Origin: JACVRW01 sp963803085
GTDB taxonomy: Bacteria; Actinomycetota; Thermoleophilia; Solirubrobacterales; Thermoleophilaceae
Length of the DNA stretch: 64,000 bases
Direction of reading: 5' to 3'
Assembly: GCA_963803085.1 (NCBI GenBank)
Contig: CAWDLE010000015.1
Coordinates: 15,312-79,311, forward strand
The translations under genes and the position numbers were made by a program. A model generated the notes under the pieces. It saw only the letters and a list, made by a program, of their open reading frames with translations, made no database searches and was not told the origin of the DNA. Positions 7,502-15,818 of the stretch are shown here, in pieces. Numbering within the stretch: the first letter of the stretch is position 1; each line of letters starts with the position of its first letter.

Positions 7502-9202
7502 GTGCGCTCCCGGTATGGCATAGCCGTGGTAGCCGCGCTCGTGGCTCTGCCCGGGGCGGCCCATGCGGCGCCCGGGACGCTCGACCTGCGGCAGTCGTTT
7601 GACCACTCGCGCGGTTTGTACGTCGAGGGGTCGTTCTCGTACGTGCGCGTGCGCGGCGTGCGCGGCAAGCTGGTGGTTGCCAGGCGCTCGCGCCGGCCGC
7701 GCTTTCGGATGCAGCGCCGGCTGGCTCCAGGCCGGTACACGGTGATCAACTACCAGCGACCCTGCGACGGCAACTGCGGGACGCTCGACCCGCCAACCGA
7801 CCGCTGCGCGCGGCGCGTGCGGATCCTCTCCGGCGGCCTGACCGAGGTGGCGCTGAGGGTTCGTCCCGGCCGCCGCTGCACGATGAGCCGCAGGGCACTG
7901 CCGGCGCGCTTTCCACCCGTCGGGCGTGTGCGCGCGGTGAAGCGCTGGCTGCGCGCGCGCGGAGGCAGCAACTCGTGGGCGCTCTTGGACTCGTGGGGGC
8001 GCATGCACAGCTTCGCGCCGCAGCGCGTCTACGTGAGCGCGAGCCTGGTGAAGGCGATGCTGCTGGTGGCGTATCTGCGCGGGATCGGCAACCGCGCACC
8101 GGATGCCGGCGAGCGCGCCTCGCTGGGTCCGATGATCACGGTCTCGTCGAACGACGCGGCGGACACCGTCTACTACCGCGTCGGCGACGCGGCCCTGTAC
8201 CGGCTCGCTCGCCTGGTTGGGATGCGCAACTTCTCGGTGGCCGGCTACTGGGCGAACGCCCAGTTCAGCGCACAGGATCAGGCGCGCTTCTTCAACAGGA
8301 TCGACAGGCTCGTTCCGAAGGCTTCGCGCGGGTACGCCCGCGCGCTGTTGTCCTCGATCGTGAGCCACCAGCGCTGGGGCTTTTCGCGCTACTCGATCGC
8401 GGCCGGCTTCAAGACGTTCTTCAAGGGCGGCTGGCGAGGGACCGGCGCCGGGCAGCTCGTGCATGAGGCGGCGCTGTTCGAGCGCGGGCGCACGCGCGTC
8501 TCGATGGCAGTACTTACCGATGGGAACACGTCACACGAATATGGGACCGAGACGCTGCGGGGAGTTGCGCAGCGGGTGTTCCATCGGACTCGTGCGGCGC
8601 AGGAGCCTCCGGAGAACGACGCACCCAAGGAGGCGGGTACTCCCGCCACGCGCCGTGCCGGGCTCGTCGATGTCCATCGCTTTGCGCCAAGCATCCGCGT
8701 GAACCTCTCCTACCGCACCAAGCACAACGAGACGGGCGCGCGGCTGCCGGGCTACTGCGAGAACTGGGCGCTGATGCACGAGCGGGCCGCGTTCAGCCTC
8801 GGCCAGGTGCAGCGCTCCCTCCGCCGGCAGGGCCTCGGCCTCCTGATCCTGGATGCCTACCGGCCGGTGCGGGCCACGGAGGCGCTCGTGCGTTGGGCCG
8901 AGCGGACGGGCCGCGGCGGCGCCGTGGGCACGTACATCGCGCGGCGCAGCCGCCACAACACGGGCAGCGCTGTGGACATCACGCTCGTGCGCTTCCGCGA
9001 CGGCAAGCGCCTCCGCATGGGCGGCTTTGCGTTCGGCCCCAGCTCTCACACCTACAACGCAAGCGGCCGCATCCTCCGCAACCGTCTCGCCCTCAAGAAC
9101 GCGATTGAGCGCTTCGGCTTCGGCGCCTACCTCAACGAGTGGTGGCACTTCGAGCACGACATCCGCCCGAACCGCTATCTGAACGTGACGGTCGGCTGCT
9201 GA
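7502..9202 (+). CDS. Exported fusion of a serine-hydrolase (beta-lactamase/PBP-like) domain and a VanX-type D-Ala-D-Ala dipeptidase (peptidase M15D)
   Basis: 566 residues with a signal peptide (about 1-22, ending GAAHA). Residues about 140-365 have serine-hydrolase landmarks in order: S181-LVK-184 (SxxK), S215-S-N217 (SxN) and K308-GG-310 (KTG-like). Residues about 385-566 match VanX: Arg in DAYRP (454), the zinc motif SRHNTGSAVD (H485, D492), and E546-W-W-H549. All VanX catalytic residues are present. The VanX part would hydrolyse D-Ala-D-Ala; the N-terminal part may be a D,D-peptidase, a beta-lactamase-like enzyme or a binding module. Exported location suggests peptidoglycan fragment recycling or wall editing rather than cytoplasmic vancomycin resistance. 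GTG start; there is almost no room for a promoter to the divergent kinase if both starts are right. Confidence 0.85.
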   Translation: MRSRYGIAVVAALVALPGAAHAAPGTLDLRQSFDHSRGLYVEGSFSYVRVRGVRGKLVVARRSRRPRFRMQRRLAPGRYTVINYQRPCDGNCGTLDPPTDRCARRVRILSGGLTEVALRVRPGRRCTMSRRALPARFPPVGRVRAVKRWLRARGGSNSWALLDSWGRMHSFAPQRVYVSASLVKAMLLVAYLRGIGNRAPDAGERASLGPMITVSSNDAADTVYYRVGDAALYRLARLVGMRNFSVAGYWANAQFSAQDQARFFNRIDRLVPKASRGYARALLSSIVSHQRWGFSRYSIAAGFKTFFKGGWRGTGAGQLVHEAALFERGRTRVSMAVLTDGNTSHEYGTETLRGVAQRVFHRTRAAQEPPENDAPKEAGTPATRRAGLVDVHRFAPSIRVNLSYRTKHNETGARLPGYCENWALMHERAAFSLGQVQRSLRRQGLGLLILDAYRPVRATEALVRWAERTGRGGAVGTYIARRSRHNTGSAVDITLVRFRDGKRLRMGGFAFGPSSHTYNASGRILRNRLALKNAIERFGFGAYLNEWWHFEHDIRPNRYLNVTVGC

Positions 9203-9236
9203 GCCAGGTCGCGCCAGCACCCGCGATAATGGAGAT

Positions 9237-11030
9237 ATGCCAGAGCGCACCGACCTCCTGCGGGTTGCACTCGCGCAGCTGAACCCGACCGTCGGGGACA
9301 TCCGCGGCAACGCCCGCAAGATCTCCGAGGGCATCGCCCGTGCCCGTGACGAGGGTGCCTCGCTCGTGGTGTTCCCGGAGCTGAGTCTCACCGGCTATCC
9401 GCCCGAGGACCTGCTGCTGAAGACGTCTTTCCTGGACGCCGCCGAGGCAGCGCTTCAGGAGCTGGCGGGCCAGACCCAGGGGATCGCCGCAGTGGTGGGC
9501 TATCCGGAGAAGGCGGAGGACGTCTACAACAGCGCGGCCGTGCTCGCCGACGGCGACGTGGTGGCCACCTACCGCAAGATGTACCTGCCGAACTACGGGG
9601 TCTTCGACGAGCAGCGCTACTTCCAGTCGGGTGCGGAGGCGGCGATCGTCGAGCTGAACGGTGTGCCGATCGGGCTCAGCATCTGTGAGGACATCTGGGA
9701 GCCGGGTCCGCCCGCCATGACGGAGGCGCTCGCCGGCGCGCAGGTGATCCTGAACCTGTCCGCCTCCCCCTATCGCCGCGGCGTCGGCGCCGGGCGCGAG
9801 CGCATGCTGATCCAGCGCGCGCTGGACAACCTCACGGCCGTCGTGTTCGTGAACACCGTGGGCGGCCAGGACGAGCTGGTCTTCGACGGCCACAGCCTCG
9901 CCATCGATCAGGACGGCAAGGTGCTCGCCCGGGCGCCGCAGTTCGAGGAGGCGCTCACCCTCTGCACCATCGACCCGCGCGCAATCACGGCCGCACGGCT
10001 GCGCGACACGCGCCACCGGGTGAACGTGCGCCGGCAGCGGCGCGCCGAGCACGTCGCGGAGCCGCCGGTGTTCACGCTGGCGAGCATCAACACCGAGGCG
10101 AGCGCGGAGCCCGAGCTGGTGTCCGGCGAGCTGGCGGACACGCTCGGCCCCGAGGCGGAGGTCTACGCCGCGCTGCGCACCGGCCTGCACGACTACGTGG
10201 AGAAGAACGGCTTCGAGCGCGTGGTGATCGCGCTATCCGGCGGGATCGACTCCGCGCTTGCCGCGCTGGTGGCCGTCGACGCGCTCGGCCCCGAGCGGGT
10301 CACGTGCGTGTCGATGCCCTCCCCCTACTCCAGCGAGGGCACACGCAATGATGCCGGCGCGATCGCGGAGAACCTCGGCGTGGACTTCCGCGAGATCGGT
10401 ATCGAGCAGGCGATGAGCGCCTACGAGGAGATGCTGCGCGAGGCGTTCGACGGCCGCGAGCCGGACGTGACCGAGGAGAACGTGCAGGCGCGCATCCGCG
10501 GCAACGTGGTGATGGCGCTCTCGAACAAGTTCGGCTGGCTCGTGCTGGCCACCGGCAACAAGTCGGAGATGTCGGTGGGCTACGCCACCCTGTACGGCGA
10601 CATGGCGGGTGGCTTCGCGGTCTTGAAGGACGTCTATAAGGGCTGGGTCTACCGGCTGGTGCGCTGGCGCAACGGGCAGGCCGAAAGCGAGCTCGTGCCG
10701 GCATCGGTGCTCGACAGGCCCCCGTCCGCGGAGCTGCGCCACGAGCAGCGCGACGACGAGTCGCTGCCGCCCTACGACGTGCTCGACCTGATCCTCGAGG
10801 GCTACATCGAGGAGGACCTCGACGCCGTGGAGCTGGTGCACCGCGGCCTGCCGGCCGAGGACGTGGAGCGCGTGATCCGGATGGTCGACCGGTCCGAGTA
10901 CAAGCGCCGACAGGCGCCCCCCGGGATCAAGATCTCGGCGCGGGCATTCGGCCGCGACCGCCGACTCCCGATCACAAATCGCTTCGAGAGCTCGGGCGAT
11001 CCCGCCGAGCGCCGTCTCAGGGCGCTTTAA
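9237..11030 (+). CDS. nadE: Glutamine-dependent NAD+ synthetase
   Basis: 597 residues, the long two-domain form. The N-terminal nitrilase-type glutaminase has the catalytic triad E48 (VVFPELSLTGYPPEDLL), K114 (YRKMYLPNYGVFDE) and C150 (SICEDIW). The C-terminal synthetase has the ATP-binding P-loop SGGIDS at 334-339 and ATGNKSEMSVGYATLYGDM. It amidates nicotinic acid adenine dinucleotide to NAD+ in the cytoplasm using glutamine ammonia. It lies 34 bases after the VanX fusion on the same strand and ends 14 bases inside the convergent thioesterase gene. Confidence 0.97.
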   Translation: MPERTDLLRVALAQLNPTVGDIRGNARKISEGIARARDEGASLVVFPELSLTGYPPEDLLLKTSFLDAAEAALQELAGQTQGIAAVVGYPEKAEDVYNSAAVLADGDVVATYRKMYLPNYGVFDEQRYFQSGAEAAIVELNGVPIGLSICEDIWEPGPPAMTEALAGAQVILNLSASPYRRGVGAGRERMLIQRALDNLTAVVFVNTVGGQDELVFDGHSLAIDQDGKVLARAPQFEEALTLCTIDPRAITAARLRDTRHRVNVRRQRRAEHVAEPPVFTLASINTEASAEPELVSGELADTLGPEAEVYAALRTGLHDYVEKNGFERVVIALSGGIDSALAALVAVDALGPERVTCVSMPSPYSSEGTRNDAGAIAENLGVDFREIGIEQAMSAYEEMLREAFDGREPDVTEENVQARIRGNVVMALSNKFGWLVLATGNKSEMSVGYATLYGDMAGGFAVLKDVYKGWVYRLVRWRNGQAESELVPASVLDRPPSAELRHEQRDDESLPPYDVLDLILEGYIEEDLDAVELVHRGLPAEDVERVIRMVDRSEYKRRQAPPGIKISARAFGRDRRLPITNRFESSGDPAERRLRAL

Positions 11031-11427
11031 CCGAGCGCACCGCGAGCGTCACGCGCGACGCGGCGCAGAGCCGTTCCTGGTCGTCCGTAAAACGGACGTC
11101 CCAGACCCAGCTGGTGCGCCCGCGGTGGATCGGCGTCCCCTCGGCGTGGATCACGCCCTCGGTGGCCGGGCGGAAGAAATGAGTCTGGTTCGACTGCCCC
11201 ACCGCGAAGTTGCCGTCGCCCTCGACGGCGAGGTGCGTCGTGACTGACACCATCGACTCCGCAAGCGCTGCGTACGCCCCGCCGTGAACCATGCCGAGTG
11301 GCTGCTGCACGCGCTTCTCCACCGCGAACCGGCCGCGGCAGCCCTCAGGACTCGCCTCGAGCATTTCGAAGCCGAGCACGTCGTCGAGGGTGCCCGGCGC
11401 TGGATAGGTCCGAACCGGCGAATCCAT
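11017..11427 (-). CDS. Hotdog-fold acyl-CoA thioesterase, PaaI type
   Basis: 136 residues from the ATG at 11427. The motif PLGMVHGGAYAALAES with VHGG and a following catalytic acidic residue is diagnostic of PaaI-type hotdog thioesterases, as is the tail VRFTDDQERLCAASRVTLAV. Such enzymes hydrolyse aromatic or short acyl-CoAs, in some bacteria DHNA-CoA for menaquinone. No menaquinone genes are nearby, so the substrate is open. It is convergent with nadE, overlapping its 3' end by 14 bases, and divergent from the HTH-membrane protein 29 bases away. Confidence 0.85.
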   Translation of the reverse strand: MDSPVRTYPAPGTLDDVLGFEMLEASPEGCRGRFAVEKRVQQPLGMVHGGAYAALAESMVSVTTHLAVEGDGNFAVGQSNQTHFFRPATEGVIHAEGTPIHRGRTSWVWDVRFTDDQERLCAASRVTLAVRSVKAP

Positions 11428-11456
11428 AAGGGCGGGCACACTACAGTTCGCCCCGA

Positions 11457-12470
11457 ATGGCCACCTTCGATCAGCTGTCGCCTGAAAAGCGGGCGATTGT
11501 CGAGCTCGTCCTTCAGCAGGGGAAGACCTACCCCGAGCTCGCGGAGATGCTCGGCATGCCGGAACCGCGCGTGCGCGAGCTGGCGCGCGACGCGCTCGTA
11601 GAGCTCGCGCCCGTGAGCGTGAGAGGCGTGGAGGAGGACTGGCGCGGCCAGCTCGCCGACTACGTGCTCGGCCAGCAGTCCGGACCCGAGGCCACCGCCA
11701 CGAAGGGCCACCTGCGTCGCTCCGAGGCTGCCCGCAGCTGGGCGCGCTCACTGCTCGACTCGCTTGAGCAGCTCTACCCGAACGGCTCGGTCCCCGCGAT
11801 CCCCGACGGCGAGCGCGGCCGGGCGGCGAGACGGCCCGCTGCTGCGGCGTCCGCCCCGGGCGAGGGCGCCGCCTCCCCACGCGGACTTTCGACCACCGAC
11901 CCGGTGATGCGCCGACGTCTGCTCGCGGGAGCGGGTGCGGCCGCCCTCCTGCTGCTGCTCGTCGTGCTCGTGTGGCCGGTCGGCGTGCTCATCGGGGACG
12001 ACAGCAGCGGCAACGCCAGCGGCGACACCGCCAGCAGCGACGCCGCGGCCGCCACGCAGACCACCCCGGACCAGGCGCAGCAGGCCGCCACCGGACCGGC
12101 CGGCATAGCGATCGTGGTCGACCGCAACGGCAAGAAGCAGCTGCTGGTCCGGGCGGCGAAGCTCGCGCCGAGCGGCCAGAACGAGGGCTATTACGTCTGG
12201 CTGTACAACAGCCCCGACGACGCGAAGTCGCTCGGCGGCCAGGTGACCGACCAGCAGGGCAACTACCAGGCACTCGGCCCCTTCCCAGCCGACTACGCGA
12301 AGTACAAGTACATCGACGTGACGAAGCAGGCGGTCGGCAACAGCACCAACATCAAGCACTCCGGAGAGTCGGTCCTACGCGGGCCGATGCCGAAGCTCCG
12401 CAACGCCAAGGGCACGACCAAGAAGCCCGCAGCGGTCGGCCAGTCGGTGCTCCAGCCTCCTGCTGGCTAG
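11457..12470 (+). CDS. Membrane protein with N-terminal sigma-region-4-like HTH and C-terminal anti-sigma-K-like (RskA) outer domain
   Basis: 337 residues. Residues 8-50 read like a sigma-70 region 4 or LuxR-type HTH (LSPEKRAIVELVLQQGKTY, then ELAEMLGMPEPRVRELARDA). Residues about 60-110 include ADYVLGQQ, and 155-180 form one membrane helix preceded by MRRRLL, giving an N-in topology. A Ser/Thr/Ala linker leads to an outer domain (EGYYVWLYNSPDDAKSLG, GNYQALGPFPADY) that resembles the extracytoplasmic part of RskA/anti-sigma-K proteins. The order HTH-TM-RskA is unusual. It may be a one-component membrane regulator or an anti-sigma-like protein. No ECF sigma gene is adjacent. Confidence 0.7.
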   Translation: MATFDQLSPEKRAIVELVLQQGKTYPELAEMLGMPEPRVRELARDALVELAPVSVRGVEEDWRGQLADYVLGQQSGPEATATKGHLRRSEAARSWARSLLDSLEQLYPNGSVPAIPDGERGRAARRPAAAASAPGEGAASPRGLSTTDPVMRRRLLAGAGAAALLLLLVVLVWPVGVLIGDDSSGNASGDTASSDAAAATQTTPDQAQQAATGPAGIAIVVDRNGKKQLLVRAAKLAPSGQNEGYYVWLYNSPDDAKSLGGQVTDQQGNYQALGPFPADYAKYKYIDVTKQAVGNSTNIKHSGESVLRGPMPKLRNAKGTTKKPAAVGQSVLQPPAG

Positions 12471-12485
12471 TAGCAGCCCGGGCGA

Positions 12486-14105
12486 TTAGGGCAGCAGCTT
12501 CCCCGGGTTCATGATCCCGGCGGGGTCGAGCCGCTCCTTGGCCGCCCGGATCAGCTCGATTCCCAGCTCGCCCACCTCCGCGCGCATCCACTGCCGGTGG
12601 TCGCGGCCTATCGCGTGGTGGTGCGTGATCGTGCCGCCACCCGCGACTATCGCCTCGGAGGCGGCCGTCTTGGCGGCGCTCCATTGGGCCATCGCGTCGT
12701 CCTCCTGGCGTGCCAGGAACGTGAAGTAGAGCGAGGCGCCCGAGGGATACAGGTGCGAGACGTGGCACATCACGAGCGCCGGCGTGCCGCGCTCGCCGAG
12801 CGTCGTGCGGAGCGCCTCCGCCACCGCAGCGTGGAGGGTCCCGAGGTTGGCCCAGCTGGTGGCGGTCTCGAGCGTGTCCACGAACACGCGCCGGGTGAGC
12901 AGCTCGTCGCGCAGGTAGGGCCCCGAATAGCGGCTGTGCAGCCACGCCTCGCCCGGCCGAGGGCCGAGCGCGATGCCGCCCCCGGCGCGCAGGAGCCCGG
13001 CGGTGTGTCGCCGCCTGCGCTCCACGTCCTCCTCCTCGCCCTCGAACCCGAGGATCGCCACGCAGCCGCGATCGTGGCCGCGCAGGCGCAGGTAGCGCCG
13101 TCCCAGGCCCTCCGCGCGGATGCCCGACGACGACGCCATCGCCGTCGATAGGCCCGTCTCGGCCTCGTCGGAGAGCCTGTTCACATCGGCCGACGCCTCA
13201 GCCTGCTCCATCACGCGGAATGCGTCGCAGCCCTCCGCGAAGCTCGCGAACGACCAGCCCTCGTAGCGGCGGAAGGCAGGCGCGGGTCGCACGCGCACGG
13301 TCGCCTCGCAGATCACACCGAGCACGCCCTCGGAGCCCACGAGCAGCTCGCGCGTGCTCGGCCCCGCGGCCGACGCCGGCACCGCGCGCGTTCCGATCTC
13401 GCCGGCCGGGGTCATGCAGCGCACAGCCTCGACCAGCTCGTCGATGCGGCCGTAGCCCGTGGATGCCTGGCCAGCCGAGCGCGTGGCCACCCAGCCGCCC
13501 ACAGTGGAGTACTCGAACGACTGCGGAAAGTGGCCGAGCGTCACGCCCTCGGCGGCGAGTCGCCGCTCCGCCTCTGGCCCGAACAGGCCTGCGTCGAGGC
13601 GCGCCGTGAGCGATGTCCGGTCCACCTCGACCGTCGAGCTGAGCCTGCCGAGGTCGAGCGTCACCGCAGCATCCATGCCGTCTCGCACCGGCTCCACTCC
13701 GCCCACCACGCTGGTGCCGCCGCCGAATGGGATCACGGCGACCCGGTGCTCCGCGCACGCGGCGAGCACGGCCGCCACCTGCTCGGCCGAATCGGGCCGC
13801 ACCACGGCGTCGGGGGCGCTCGACGCGTCCCCGGAGCGGATCCGCACGAGGTCTGGATAGGAGCGGCCGACCGCGTGCCCGATCCGGTCCTCGCGGCCGT
13901 CCCGCACGTGCTCCGCGCCCACCGCGGCCACCAGACCCTCGCGCGCCGGCGCGGGCAGCCGCGAGTCGGGGAGCGACACCTCGTCCAGGGTCACGGGCGG
14001 CCGGCGGGCGGCCGGATCAGCGCCCAGCTTGTCCCCCAGCAACGTCTCCGCGGTGGGCGGCAGAGCCACGTCGTGGCCGTCCTCTCCCCACCCCCACCAG
14101 CGCAT
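12486..14105 (-). CDS. FAD-linked oxidase, alkyldihydroxyacetonephosphate synthase (AGPS)-like
   Basis: 539 residues. The N-terminus MRWWGWGEDG, the PP-loop region IPFGGGTSVVGGVEP, HFPQSFEYSTVGGWVATRS with AGQASTGYGRIDELV, and the histidine motif THHHAIGRDH (His 495-497) all follow AGPS, the enzyme that exchanges an acyl group for a fatty alcohol on DHAP in ether-lipid synthesis. GlcD/lactate dehydrogenase relatives share the fold but usually lack the WGWG start and the HHH motif, so AGPS-like is preferred. The reaction in this organism is not proven. It is the last gene of the proS-pgsA run, touching the SRPBCC gene by one base, which fits a lipid role. Confidence 0.85.
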   Translation of the reverse strand: MRWWGWGEDGHDVALPPTAETLLGDKLGADPAARRPPVTLDEVSLPDSRLPAPAREGLVAAVGAEHVRDGREDRIGHAVGRSYPDLVRIRSGDASSAPDAVVRPDSAEQVAAVLAACAEHRVAVIPFGGGTSVVGGVEPVRDGMDAAVTLDLGRLSSTVEVDRTSLTARLDAGLFGPEAERRLAAEGVTLGHFPQSFEYSTVGGWVATRSAGQASTGYGRIDELVEAVRCMTPAGEIGTRAVPASAAGPSTRELLVGSEGVLGVICEATVRVRPAPAFRRYEGWSFASFAEGCDAFRVMEQAEASADVNRLSDEAETGLSTAMASSSGIRAEGLGRRYLRLRGHDRGCVAILGFEGEEEDVERRRRHTAGLLRAGGGIALGPRPGEAWLHSRYSGPYLRDELLTRRVFVDTLETATSWANLGTLHAAVAEALRTTLGERGTPALVMCHVSHLYPSGASLYFTFLARQEDDAMAQWSAAKTAASEAIVAGGGTITHHHAIGRDHRQWMRAEVGELGIELIRAAKERLDPAGIMNPGKLLP

Positions 14106-14548
14106 CAGGTCGGGTCCCCGAGCAGCTCCGCCAGGCCCTCGAGCGCCTCCTCGGCCTGGCGCCTGGCCGCCGCGCGCAGCTGGAACGGGCTAAAGCGCGC
14201 CCATCCGCGCGGGCGCTGGTCGAGCGTGAGCCGCACGCGCGTGCCGCCGCTTCCCTCCGGCTCGAGCGCGATCTCGGTGCTGGCCGACGCGAGCAGCCGC
14301 TCGAACGGCGATTCCTCGACCTCCTGCCTCCAGCGCAGAAGCTCGGGCTCGCGCGCGTGGACGAGGCTGTAGTCCGCGCGGACGCTCTTGCCCTTGGGAG
14401 ACACGAGCACCGTCGTCCAGGCCTGCCGGCTCGCGTCCTCGACCCGTGACACGCCCGGCCACCAGGCCGGGAGACGAGCAGGATCGCTCACGACCCGCCA
14501 GACGTCGTCGGGCGCGCCTGAGACAACGCGTTCGCGGCGGACGACCAT
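14105..14548 (-). CDS. SRPBCC (START/polyketide-cyclase-like) small-molecule-binding protein
   Basis: 147 residues from the ATG at 14548, whose A is shared with the apt stop (TGATG). A GTG three bases upstream is the alternative. The START-like pattern is visible: SGAPDDVWRVVSDPARLPAWWPGV at the start, a beta-rich middle, and a C-terminal helix QAEEALEGLAELLG. These proteins bind lipids or other hydrophobic ligands. Its position between apt and the AGPS-like gene, coupled to both, hints at a lipid-related task, but no ligand can be named. Confidence 0.8.
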   Translation of the reverse strand: MVVRRERVVSGAPDDVWRVVSDPARLPAWWPGVSRVEDASRQAWTTVLVSPKGKSVRADYSLVHAREPELLRWRQEVEESPFERLLASASTEIALEPEGSGGTRVRLTLDQRPRGWARFSPFQLRAAARRQAEEALEGLAELLGDPT

Positions 14549-15069
14549 CACTCGTCGTCGACGACCACGAGCGACCGGACGTCATAGCCCTTGAGCCGGT
14601 CGCGCCCGTGCAGGAAAGCCAGCTCGATCACGAACGCGCATCCTGCCACGACGCCGCCCGCCTGCTCCACGAGCTCGCAGAGCGCCCCGGCCGTGCCGCC
14701 CGTGGCGAGCAGGTCGTCGTGAACCAGCACGCGGGCGCCCCCGCGGATCGCGTCCGAGTGCACCTCCAGCGCATCCATGCCGTACTCGAGCTGGTACTCG
14801 ACCGAGGAGACCTCGCGCGGCAGCTTCCCCGGCTTGCGCGCGAGGATGAAGCCGGAATCGGCCGCCACGGCCACCGCCGCGCCGAGCACGAACCCACGCG
14901 CCTCGGCAGAGACCACGTAGTCGATCTCCCGCGAGCGGGCGTAGTCGGCCAGCTGGTCGACCGCGAAGCGGAGCGCCTCGTGGTCGAGGAACAGCGGCGT
15001 GATGTCCTTGAAGACGATGCCCGGCTTCGGGAAGTCCGGGATGTCCTGGATGTGGTCCTCGAGGCGCAC
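14548..15069 (-). CDS. apt: Adenine phosphoribosyltransferase
   Basis: 173 residues, the normal Apt length. It begins with IQDIPDFPKPGIVFKDITPL, the hallmark Apt N-terminus, and has the PRPP-binding motif VLVHDDLLATGGTA and the flexible-loop region KPGKLPREV. It converts adenine plus PRPP to AMP (purine salvage, cytoplasm). In many bacteria apt lies next to relA/recJ/secDF; here it is between the MerR regulator (11-base gap) and the SRPBCC gene (one-base overlap). Confidence 0.96.
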   Translation of the reverse strand: MRLEDHIQDIPDFPKPGIVFKDITPLFLDHEALRFAVDQLADYARSREIDYVVSAEARGFVLGAAVAVAADSGFILARKPGKLPREVSSVEYQLEYGMDALEVHSDAIRGGARVLVHDDLLATGGTAGALCELVEQAGGVVAGCAFVIELAFLHGRDRLKGYDVRSLVVVDDE

Positions 15070-15080
15070 GTGCCGCCGGA

Positions 15081-15818
15081 TCAGCGTGCGAGCTTGCGCA
15101 GATCCCGGATCAGCAGCAGGTGCTTGAGGTTGGAGGCGATCGCCGCGAGGTTCTCGAGTGCCTCGACCGCCTCCTTGCGCCGCTCCGGGTTTCGCGAGCG
15201 GAGCGCCGGCGCCAGGATCTGCTCGAGCAGCGCGGCCTCGCGATCCGCCGATGTGCGGAACACGCGCAGGTTGCGCCCGCCCACTCCGAAGCGCTTCAGC
15301 TCGCCGACGGCGCGGATGATCTCGCGTTCCGTGTCGTCGTAGAGCGTCTCCCCGTCGTGGCGCTCGCCCTTGATCACGCCGAAGTCCTCGAGCTCCTTCA
15401 CGAGCGCCTGGTCCGCGCCCGTCTCCTCGAGCACCTCCGCGAGCCGGTACTGCGAACCGGGGCCGCGCAGCGCGAAGCTGGTGCGCCGCACGGTGCCGCG
15501 CGGCTCGGCGTCGGCGTCGGGCTTGGCCACCTCGGTGTCGCCACGCCCCGCGGCCAGCTCCTGGCGGATCACCCGGAGCGGCAGGAACTCGTCGCGCTGG
15601 AGGCGCAGGATCGTGCGCAGACGGTCCACGTCGGCGGCCTGATAGAGCCGGTAACCGCCCGGCGTGCGCCGCGGCGTGAGCAGCTTCTGGTCCTCGAGAT
15701 AGCGGATCTTCGAGATCGAGATGTCCGGAAACTCGCGCTCGAGCTGCTTGGACACCGCCCCGATGGTGAGCGCCTTCTCCTTGCGAGGCGGTACGTCATG
15801 CGTGACCTCGGTGCTCAC
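15081..15818 (-). CDS. MerR-family regulator, FtsR-like
   Basis: 245 residues. The N-terminal winged HTH of MerR type spans about 15-85 (LTIGAVSKQLEREFPDISIS, then KIRYLEDQKLLTPRRTPGGYRLY). The C-terminal 150 residues lack the Cys residues of metal-sensing MerRs. The DISISKIRYLEDQ phrase and the position beside a GarA-like FHA gene and pgsA match the actinobacterial Rv1828/FtsR family, which activates ftsZ in Corynebacterium. It overlaps the FHA gene by four bases (ATGA), so the two are co-translated. The target genes here are unknown. Confidence 0.85.
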   Translation of the reverse strand: MSTEVTHDVPPRKEKALTIGAVSKQLEREFPDISISKIRYLEDQKLLTPRRTPGGYRLYQAADVDRLRTILRLQRDEFLPLRVIRQELAAGRGDTEVAKPDADAEPRGTVRRTSFALRGPGSQYRLAEVLEETGADQALVKELEDFGVIKGERHDGETLYDDTEREIIRAVGELKRFGVGGRNLRVFRTSADREAALLEQILAPALRSRNPERRKEAVEALENLAAIASNLKHLLLIRDLRKLAR

